64,000 nt of DNA, taken from the NCBI RefSeq assembly GCF_002234675.1, contig NC_019877.2:4681041-4745040 (forward strand), read 5' to 3'. Source of the DNA: Oryzias latipes. Taxonomy: Eukaryota > Chordata > Actinopteri > Beloniformes > Adrianichthyidae. Made by a program: the position numbers and the translations under genes. The notes under the pieces are model-generated. The model saw only the letters and a list, made by a program, of their open reading frames with translations, did no database searches and was not told where the DNA came from. This document shows, piece after piece, positions 37,448 to 48,100 of this stretch (positions are counted from its first letter, which is position 1; each line of letters opens with the position of its first letter).

Positions 37448-40400
37448 ATGAGTTTTCCGTGGATCTACGCGGCCCTTGCGTTTGGTTTTGCGGTTTTTTC
37501 GGTTGCCATTGCCGTAAATGGAAACAATTTGGGTAAGTGGTCTGGTTAAAATAATGAAAATAGACAAATGAAAATGTCCAAGACTTGCTTCCTGTCTAAG
37601 TTGATGTAACTGAGCAGTACCGTTAGCCGCTAGCGCCCTCTTGCGGTGGCTACATGACATTTCTGGTGATATAATGTAGATTTTTTGCAGCCATGCCACC
37701 GGCTGCACCCGCAGTTGTCGGCGTTTGCGCTCTGACCGGGATGTTTCTGCTGTGGAGAGACATCAGCTCAAAGCTGAAAGGAGACCAGCGGACGTGGGGC
37801 AGCCTGCTGGGTCAGTATGCGGCCGTGAAGGCCGTGGGGCTGCTGGGGAGGCGGCAGAGGAGGAAGCTGGACCTCGACACCGTCAAGGTGAAGGAGGCGC
37901 AGGAGGAGACGCTGTTGAAGCGGCTGCGTAAAAACGCAGACACATGTTATGGAAGACAGTACAACTTCAGCTCCATAAAAGGTGGGAGTCAAATGGTTTT
38001 ATTTAGATCTCATCTCCAAGCCTTCCTCTTTCCGTAATTCACAACATTTACAACTTTTTTTTTTTTAAGTTGTCACTAAAAAAGTCCCAAGTGAAATATA
38101 AATTACAAATATAAATTAGGTTGTATTTGCATTATAGAATTCCCATCTTACTGATGCTGCTGCACAAAATGAGTAAAGACAATAAAATGAGAGTTTGTTC
38201 CTTTCATGTCTTACACGCCCCTCAATCTCAATTCATAAATAAACTTTTTTTCGTCTTTTTTTTTCTAAAATGGCTGCTTTTAAGTTATTTCCATAGCAAC
38301 CACTTTATTTTCTGGTCATATATTAAATTTACACAATAGTCGAGTGAAAAAAATGTTCGAGCAACAGGAAAACGCCACGCTGACGCCGTTCCAAATCTAC
38401 AAATGTTAAAAACATTTTTTCTAAAGTAGTGCCCCAATGATGCTCAAGGAGTTGGAAGGCGATAGATCAACATCCTTGAGAGGAGTTTACATTTGTGGAA
38501 TGTACTATAAAAATGTGTTCTTTTAAACTTTATGAAGGTCAAAGGTCAACAAAACTTCAGTTGTGGTTTTAAACTTAACCTGGTGGAGTGTGTTGGAAAT
38601 TTTGTGAAGATCACTCAAATCAAACTTTCCCATATTGTGGAAAAAAAATGCGGGACAGAATCGGATACTGTTTGTTTGTCTGTTGTATGTCGTCAGACTC
38701 TGAGGCCTTCCGGGCTCTTCACCCTATAACCACGTATGAGCACTACCGAGAACTCATCCAGCGCATTGCAGCCGGGGAGCAGAAGGTGATCATTGCGGAG
38801 AGGCCGCTGATCCTGGCTATGACCTCTGGGACGTCCGGACCCAGCGCCATGCTGCTCAGCACCAAGGCCACAAACGCAGAGTTCTTCCTCCAGGTGAAGT
38901 CACTTCTTCATCTAGAACTTTCACATGTTCCTGGTAACAACAGTTTTTCCTCCAGGGGGTGGCTGTGTGCTTAGATGTCATGCGAGAAGCCTTTCCTGAG
39001 ACGGACAGCCTTCAGCGCACCGCCAAACTCTTCTACACTCCCACGTTTCGCCAATCGGAGGCTGGCATTCCCATCGGACCAAACTCCTCCACGCCGGCGT
39101 CTTCCCGCCACATGCTCAACCTTTACACCACTCCGGCTCCGGCCTTTGAGGTGCGAGAAGGAGCGGACAGCTGCTCGGCCTCTTGGCTCCTGTTCTTCTT
39201 TCAGGAAAATCCTCTCTGCCCCCTCAGGTTCCCAGTGAGAAGGACACCCTATACCTGCACCTCCTGTTCGCTCTGAAGGATCCCACTGTGGGAACTCTGG
39301 AGTCCAACTTTGCCTCCACGGTTTTTTACGCTTTCGCTGCCCTTCAGGTACACAACTGCAAAAAATCTATCCACGTTATAGTTTGAAAAGAGCCCCACTG
39401 TGAAAATGGATCAAAAGATGATCAAAGTGTTCCCAGTGTTTTTTTTTAAAGTTCTGATCATACCTGTTTTAGCCAAAATCAAAAACCCGTGTCGTTTTCT
39501 AGGAAATTGTTTCTTAAAGAAAGTTTCTAGCTTCATTTCTTGCTTTTACTCAAAGTTTTTTGCATTAACAAGACATTTGGGTTCAGGAGCACGCCATGAC
39601 TTCATTGGGTGTTTTTGTGGAGATTTAATATAGAGGAACACAAATTCATACAATCAGAATCCAGCACTTGGTAACTACAGCAGGTTATATCATGTGTGGC
39701 AAATTTTCCTTAAATATGAATTTCAATCCAGCGAAATCTATGGTTTTTTTTGTTTTTTTTTTTAACAGCAGTTTTCAAGTTTTTCAAAAATGTAAAAGTT
39801 GCATTCACATCGCTTTAGGCAAAGTGTATGGAGTGATTTTTGAGCCATCATTCTAAGTGCAACACTGAGCATGAAACTTAAAATATTTTGCTCTTGAAAT
39901 TCAAAAATAAGTGCAATCCCAACAATTTTCACTCGAGAGAAATTCTCTCTTTTCTGCACTCGTAGCAGAAAAATGTGCAAATAAAGCCAGCCAATCACAA
40001 ACATGGACATGAAAGTTGATGCTGAGTGGTCAGAAATTCTTCCAAGCATCAACTCATTTCTCAACAATATAAACCTGCCCAAGTTAAACGAAGATCAAAT
40101 CACAAATTTAGACTCTCCGCTCTCGTTGTCTGAGCTTCATGAAGCTCTGTCACTTATGCCTAACAGCAAAGCACCAGGACCCGACGGCTTTCCTGCAGAG
40201 TTTTATAAGGAATTCTGGGAACAACTGGCACCAACGTTTTATAAAACGGTAAAATTCATCAATGAAAGCCAATCTCTACCACCTAACATGAACTCTGCCA
40301 ACATTATCCTTCTTCTAAAACCAGACAAAGACCCCACGAGTCCTTCCAGCTATCGCCCCATTTCTTTAATTAATGCAGATGTAAAAATTATCTGCAAAGC

Positions 40401-43400
40401 ACTAGCACAGAGAATAGAAAAAGTCACTCCTCACATAATTCACTTTGATCAAACTGGATTCATCAAAGGCAGACACTCGGATGACAATGTCCGCAGACTC
40501 GTTAACATAATAGACTTTGCCACCATCAAAAACCAGGAAATGACCATACTATCATTGGATGCTGAAAAAGCCTTTGATAGAGTAAACTGGAAGTTCCTCA
40601 TTGCTGCCCTCCATAAGTTTGGGTTTGGAGAATCATTCATCAATTGGATCAAAATATTATATCACAACCCCAATGCATCAGTTAGAACTAATAAACAGAC
40701 TTCCAATAGGTTTTTTCTTGGAAGAGGAACTAGACAGGGTTGCCCACTCTCCCCCTCTCTTTTTGCAATATTTATCGAGCCTCTAGCCGCAGCAATAAGA
40801 CAGAATGAGAATATTAAAGGAATTAAAACCAAACACAGCCATCATAAAATTAGTCTCTATGCAGATGACATATTACTGTTTTTAAGTAATATACATTCTG
40901 TAAATGAAACGGCAACAATCATTAATGAATTCTCTTCTATATCAGACTATTCCATTAATTGGAATAAATCTGTTTTATTACCACTGAACAGTAACGCGGA
41001 GCAAGGACTCACAATACCAGTTAAATCAGGCAATATAAAATATCTAGGTATTTATTTTTCCCCCAAAATATCAGAACTGGTGCAGCTAAACTACACCCCA
41101 TTACTGAAAAACATACAGGACGATCTAACACGCTGGACCAACCTGCCTTTGTCCCTTATGGGCAAGGTAGCCACGGTTAAAATGAAAATCTTACCCAAAG
41201 TTAATTATCTCTTCTCAATGATTCCCACACAACCGCCATTAAAATGGTTCAAAACATTAGACTCATCCATATCAAGCTTTTTATGGAACAATAAACCTGC
41301 AAGAATTAGTCTAAAAACTTTAAAATCTGCAAAAAGCTGTGGAGGATTAGAATTACCTAACTTCCACAATTACTTTCTTGCAAATAGATTACAATATATC
41401 TTAAAATGGTTAAAAAATAATCCAGAAACCAACTCATGGCTAGACTTGGAACAGGCGTTATGTGGAAAGATCAACCTGTCAGATCTTCCATTTATTAGCC
41501 AAATAGTTAAAAAACAGGATTGTTTCAAAAGTATTAATATAAATGCCACTTTAACAGCCTGGTGGGAATTTCTCAAAATATCAAAATCATCAATTCAACC
41601 GTGTAACATGACACCAATCTGGAACAACCCAGACATCCTCATAAACAAAAAAATTATCCACTTCCCAGCCTGGCAAGCAGGGGGCATAAAACAACTAGAG
41701 CACATAATTATTGATAGAAGATTCATAACTCCCCAGGAACTTCAAGACAAACATGGAATATATAACTTCTTGGAATATCAGCAACTTAAATCAATTATTA
41801 CTAAAAAGTTTAAATACAGAGACAACGATTTAAAGCTACCAGATGTAGTTACCACTCTGATTAATTTCTCAATGAATAAAACTCTCTCCAAAATATACAA
41901 ACTTTTATGTAATTTAGATAACAATATTTCACTTCCGACAACAAAATGGGATGCAGATTTGAGCATCAGCACAGATGAAAGCTTTTGGTCAGAACTTTGT
42001 CTAAACACCTTTAAAATGACAAAAAGTCCAAATCTGCAGCTAATCCATTTCAAAACTCTTCACAGAATTTACTACACTGGACAGAGGATGTTCAAGATGG
42101 GTCTCAGCAACTCAGACATTTGTCAGCACTGTGACAGTAATCTACCCGATAATTACATGCATGCACTATGGTTCTGCACGCCTGTCCAGGCTCTCTGGCG
42201 GCAGGTATGTGCCGATCTATCAGTCTGGCTTAAGGTTTCAATCACAGCTTCACCGTCACTTTGTGTGCTTGGTGACATGAGTGCCATCGATGTTGAAGGA
42301 GGATTAGGTTCTATCATTTTCATAACTCTTTGCATTGCTAAAAAAACTATTTTAATAAATTGGAAAAGCAAGAAAAATATAAATATAAGTCAACACAGAA
42401 ATCTGCTGCTTGATCATATCAGCTTGGAAAAAATGTCAGCCCAAGGTTCAAGTAACTTTGAAAGAATTCAGTCTCTCTGGTCTCCCATGGCTAACTCCAT
42501 GACTTAGGGGGTGGGGGGGGCCTGGTCGTCGCTGCTCCTTGCCCTTCTGCCGTAGGCCGGGGTGGGGGTCGGGGCCTCCGGGGCCTGGCGGGGGGTGGTG
42601 GGGGCTCCGTTGGTCGGGGGGTCGGGTCCGGCGCCTGGGTGGGGCGGGCTGGGGCGCTGCGTGGTCCTCTGGGCTTGGGTGTGGGGGTGCGTGGTGGGGG
42701 GGTGGGGTGGTGGTCTGGCTTGGCTTGGGGGGGTGGTCCCTTTGCCTGTGCTGGGGGGGGTTGGCGGGGGGCGCTGCCTGGGGGGGGGGCCCAGCGGCGC
42801 TGGATGGGCTTCCCATCTACACCTGGGGCTGGGATCGGCCCTTCCCTGGCTCTGGGGCGGGACGGGGCAACCCTCTTGGGGCCCCCGGTCGCTCCGGGTG
42901 TCATCCGCTTCGGCTGCGGGGTCTGGGGGGGGGTGGGGTGGGGGGTCTTGTCGGCCCTGTCCTGTGGGGGGGCATTCTGGGGGAGGGGGGGGGGCCACTA
43001 TTGATACGGGGCAGGGGGGGTTGACGGGTCGGGGTCTCCGCTGAGGCCATCGGCGGTTTCCCCGGCCGGTTGGCTGCCTCGGCCCCGTCGAGGCCTGACC
43101 AGAGCTCTTCTAGGGCCGGCGTTTGGGGGTGGGGGCCGGGGCTTGCTCCGGGGGGGGCCAACGCTTTCTGGCTCCTCTCTCTCTGTGTGGGGGGGGTGGT
43201 GCTGGGCCTGGGGTGTCGGCGCCTCCGGGGGTGGGGCCCCTGGGCTGGGTGGGCCTGGCCCCCTTGTTGGGGGGGGGGCGGGGGACGGCTGTTTGACCAC
43301 CGGGGGACAGTCTATCAGCTGTCCCCAACTTACCCCCTTCCTCATATAACCTCATAATAGGATGAGGGGGTGGGGGGCTTAGCCTGCGATGGGCCTTGGG

Positions 43401-45150
43401 GGGGGGTTACAAGGCAGTGGCCCCCCTCCTATGGTTGCCGTATGGAGTGGGCCCCCCCTCTTTCGGTTTTATTTGCACCTTAGACATGTAGGGCCCTTGG
43501 TAGGGGGGGTGCTTGGACATCACTGCCAGCAAGCAGCAGATGTCCTCCTAGCACCCTACCCGCCAATTTTAACCGCACCTTAGACATTTAGGGCCCCTTG
43601 GTGGGGAGGGTGAGGGGACGTCACTGTGAGTAATCAGGAGATGTCCCCTTAGTGCCCTACCCGCCAATTTTAACTGCACCCCCCCTTAGTACATACACCC
43701 CTCCCCCCTCAATATATACATCCCAACATAAACGCACACACATGCACACACACACTCTCTCAAACACACATACACGCACACACATTTTGCAAGGAAGGTG
43801 GGACCTGGGACCATCTGTCCCCTGCCTCTTCCCTGGTGGGGGGTACGGGCCCCTTTGCAACGGCGGCCGTGTCCCCGGGGTGCCGGCTTCCTGGGCCCGG
43901 CGGTGCTCTCTCCGCGCGGTGGGGGGGTTCACATTACATCTGAGCCGGGGGTGTTCGTGTCCCTGGGGGGTGGGTTCTGGTCCTCGCTCCTGAGTGCTGG
44001 GCCCCGCCAAATTTCCAACTGTGGCCGAGCCTGGTCGGGCCATATTTACAACACCCCTTGTGGGCCCTCCTTTTTCCCCGGGGTTCCCCCCTCCTGGGCG
44101 GGGGCGGCGGGCCCCTGCCTCGCTCTTCCCTGGACCAACCGTGGGCCGGGCGGATGGCTGCCTGGAGTGCGGAGCGGGTCTCCCTTGGGGGGTCCTGGCT
44201 CGTACCTGGGGTTGGGGCGGGGGGATGCCCGGAACTCCTGGGTGGTGGTGGGGTGCTCGTCTGGGGCTGTGGGCGTCCTTCTCCGGTGGTGCCCTGCGTT
44301 GGGTTCTCCCGGCGCGGCGGGGGGGCTGCTCTCCTGGTCGGGCTGGGGCGGCGCTCTCTTTCCCTCCGTGCCTCCCTGCTCTCTGGCTCTGGGGGCCTTG
44401 CGGCGGCCCTGCTGGCCCTGGCCTGGGTGGCGGGCTTGGTCGCCCGGGCGGTGGTTGTTCCCTGTCGGTTCCCGTGTGGCGTTGGGGGGATTCCGGCTGC
44501 CGCTGCTGGTGCGGTGGGGGTCTTGGGGTGGGGATGGCTGGGCACTCTCCCTCCTTCTTTTCACGTTCCACCATCCATTTTAGAAGAACATAAACACTCA
44601 CCTGGGCACAGGTGTTAGCTCACCTTTGTACTAACAGTTTGCATGACTGAATGACTGAAATATTTCACATTAGTTGGATTTAAGGCATAAGTATGCGTGT
44701 GAACACTATCTGTTTTGTGTACATGTCGACAGGTGGACATTTTTGCAACTAACAGGTGTGTTTATAACATTTGAGTGTGTGTGTGGACAGGCTCCGCCCT
44801 TTTTGTACTACATTTGAACCTTACCGTAATGATTAACAACCAGTAAACTTGTTGCTTTATGCTGCTTCATGGTCTTACCCCCCTTCCCCTCCTGTTTTCA
44901 CCCTCCTACCCCCCCCTCTCTCTAACATCCCTCTCTCTTCTTCCCCTCTTTCCTTTTCCGTCCGGTCCAACACCAAAGATTTTCAGACATGTTTGAAATT
45001 AATAAAGGTTGGCCTCAATTACAAAAGGGGTTTATTCAGGCATACCTTTGGTTTGTCTGAAGATTAATAACCCCTCTTGTTAAAGTAAAATATGTCCAAC
45101 CCAAGAGGCCCTCAGCTCTCATCTGACTGCCCAGTTGTTGGACAGGACAA

Positions 45151-45188
<38 letters not shown>

Positions 45189-48100
45189 AATTCTTCCAAT
45201 CAGCTCGTATACTGGATCCAGTTTGTGTGCGATTGGAAGAATTCCTGACCAATCAATATCATGTCAAGTGCAAAATCCTTTTTTACCGCACAACATTTTT
45301 ACACCCAAAACAGTGATTGTTGCACTTCCACTTTCACTGAAAAGTTCACGTTAAGGTGCGGTTCGGGCTTCCGGGTTAAAAAATCTTGGATTTAGACAAA
45401 TTTCTGCAACCTTTTTCGTGCTCCACGTACAAAATGTGCGGCCAATGAACGCTCGCTGCAAGTTAAACCAACTTTGACCAATCAGGGACTCCCATTTGGT
45501 AGCAGAATCGCATCTCTTAATTCACGGAAGTGCCATTCATTAGAAAATTGGTCATGGAGTAGAAATGAATAATTGCGGTTTGGGTTAAATTATATTAAGT
45601 CTTTCATATGTTGGAATAAAGCTGTGAAAGAAAAAACCTGGAGGTAGATTGAAGACATTTGCACTGCTTGGACATTTCGGACCAAGGCTCTTCCAACTGT
45701 AGGTGGCGGACATGCGCTAGTAAACAATAGAAAAAGAAGAAGAAGCCCCTCCCTGCTCGTCTAGTGTGAACACCGAGGTCTATACTTGTGCTCAAGAACC
45801 CGCGTTTGTCACGTTCTTGTCCGTAGCTTTAAAGAATTGAAATCTGAAGTGCGAATAAACTGCTAGAAACCCAGAATTCTCCCTGACCCACTCAGGAGCG
45901 CTGGCAGGAGCTGGTGGAGGATGTTCACAGCGGCACAATCAGCAGCTCTTTGTCTCTGGAGCCCAAAGTGAGGACCAGCCTGGAAGCTCTCATGAAGCCA
46001 GACCCCCAGAGAGCTGCACAGCTGCAATCCCACTTCCAGGGGGGCTTCAGCGGGATCGCCAAGCGCCTGTGGCCGCATCTTCACCTGGTGCTGGCGGTGG
46101 ACTCGGGGTCGAATCAGATTTACGGGGAAATGCTCAGGGAGCACTACTGCAAAGGGGTTCCTTTCTACTCACCCTTTTATGCAGCAACTGAAGGTAAGAA
46201 CATCCATCACAGCTAAACTATGGGCACAAAACTCTAAATTATTAGTAAAGTAAGTCAAATTAGTCCCGTTTTAACTGTAGCCAGATTTTCATTTGAGCTG
46301 ATATCGAGCACATTGGTGCGTGTGCGCCTCCTGCAGGTCTGATAGGGGTGAACCTCTGGCCTCAGGAGTCCAGGAGACGGTACCTGCTGTGTCCACGTTC
46401 CATGTTCTGCGAGTTCCTGCCAGAGAGCAGCCTGGAGGAGGAGACGCCACGAACTCTGCTGATGGAGCAGGTGAAGCAAGGAGAGAGCTACGAGCTCGTC
46501 ATCACCAACGCCTCGGGACTCTACAGGTCAGCCAATGAGAATTCATTAAAAAAAAAAACTTTTTTTTTTTAGATTTAAACAGTTGAATTTTAAAATAAAA
46601 TGAGTGACTGCTGTTAAATCTCTGACTACAGACCGTGTAGAGTCAGACAGAACAGGCAGGAGAAGAAAAATGTGGTTCACAAACTTTTGTTCTCAGTAAA
46701 ACTATCGTAATTGCCGGACTCCAAGCCCCTACTTTTAACCCTGCTGCTTAAACAATCGTGCAGCTAATTTATAGATTTTTTTTCGGGGTTATTCTGATGG
46801 AACAGATGGACGCCTGAGGGGCGGGGGTCCTGCCGAGCAGCTTTGAGATCAGCGTAATAAAACTACGTCTAACATAAATGTAACATTCTGTGATTTTAAT
46901 GAACGAAAGGGAGATTATGGTCATTATTTGTTGTTTCTGGACAAAAGCGATGTTTTATTTTAAAAAGTTAGGCGGAAGATGATCATAAATCAGACGGCTT
47001 TAGCTTAAGGTGGAGGACCCGCTGTGGCAGGTGGAGCAGAGCTGTCAGGAATCCAATAAGGAGGAATGTTGCAGCGGGAAAGTCCTGCAGGAGGAGAGCT
47101 GTTCACCCTGAATACAGAGTCGGACACGCCTCCACCTGTTGGTCGTGTAAACATCCCTTGTTACAGCACGGACATTCGGGGCTTATAGAGAAGTGTGGCC
47201 TATATTTGTACAATAATAAATTTAGTTGGTGGGGCTTATATTCATGTTTGCTTTATAGTCAAGAAATCACGGTATTTTAAAAGTAAAATTTAGCTTCGAC
47301 TTGAAAAAAAAAAACTCAGTAAAACCATAAAATATTTAAGAAGTTCTGTTAAAAATAGATCTTTTAGTGCATTTTCTTTTTCCCCATGATGGAGGAAATG
47401 CAGACCGACTTCCTGAACTGACCTGGCTCCGCCTCCATCAGTTTTCAAACCAACTTAAACAGGAAGTCTGCTGTAAAAAGCAAATCAACATCTGGCTTCA
47501 GAAGCTCGGTGGTTAGGTTTTCATCAATAAAACCGGATTCTGTTATCTTGAGTTTGTTTTAAGACGTTGACACCACAGAACTGGAAACTAATCTCAATTG
47601 AGGCAAATCGACAAACGACCTCACACACAAGTAAAGCAGTTACCAGGTTTTATTAACTTTAGCTTTAGCCTTTTCTAAGACATTCAAGTTAACCAAAAGA
47701 GGTTTTTAGGACACGTTAACACAGGGGTCGGGAACCTATGGCTCGCGAGCCATATATGGCTCTTTTGATGGTCACATGTGGCTCGCAGACAAATCTTTAA
47801 TTATACTTTTTTTTTCATTAGACCAGTCCTTCTCGGGCGCGATGCGATGCCAGAGGCGCGCAGTAGTAGCGGTGCTTAGAGAGAGAAATCTGCGCCAGCG
47901 CTATCAGTTACTATTATCTATTATTTCACAGAGTTTGTACCAGCTGGAAACCTGTGAATTGCCGTGCCTAAAACTACGCGCTCCCGTCTCTGAGGAAGAG
48001 CGCGCAGTTGCGGGGACGGGATGTGTGAGGGAGAAACCAGGGGGGTGGGGCTGAGGTGTTGTGGGGACAGGCAGCAGGTGAATCGCGCAGGGATTGTAAA

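Larger units (their letters stand above)
40046..45185 (+). mobile_element. 5'-truncated L1-group LINE inserted in ghdc intron 5
   Basis: A 5.14-kb insertion with the four marks of target-primed reverse transcription: truncation inside ORF2, a 3'UTR, a poly(A) tail (about 45154-45185), and a perfect 14-bp duplication AGAAATTCTTCCAA on both sides (40032-40045 and 45186-45199). It lies in the same orientation as ghdc. The body is ORF2 (to 42507), then a G-rich 3'UTR (42508-43450), a roughly 100-bp tandem unit, a C/G-rich stretch to about 44590 and an A/T-rich tail. The perfect duplication and open ORF point to a young insertion. I judge it L1/Tx1-like from RT motifs; the family name is not established. 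Confidence 0.93.

Noticed and set aside
43657-44601. A 314-codon minus-strand open frame plus overlapping frames of 115-261 codons on both strands
   Set aside because: They lie in the G-rich LINE 3'UTR, are Pro/Arg/Gly-rich, overlap in several frames at once and have no domain. Composition removes stops; this is not coding.
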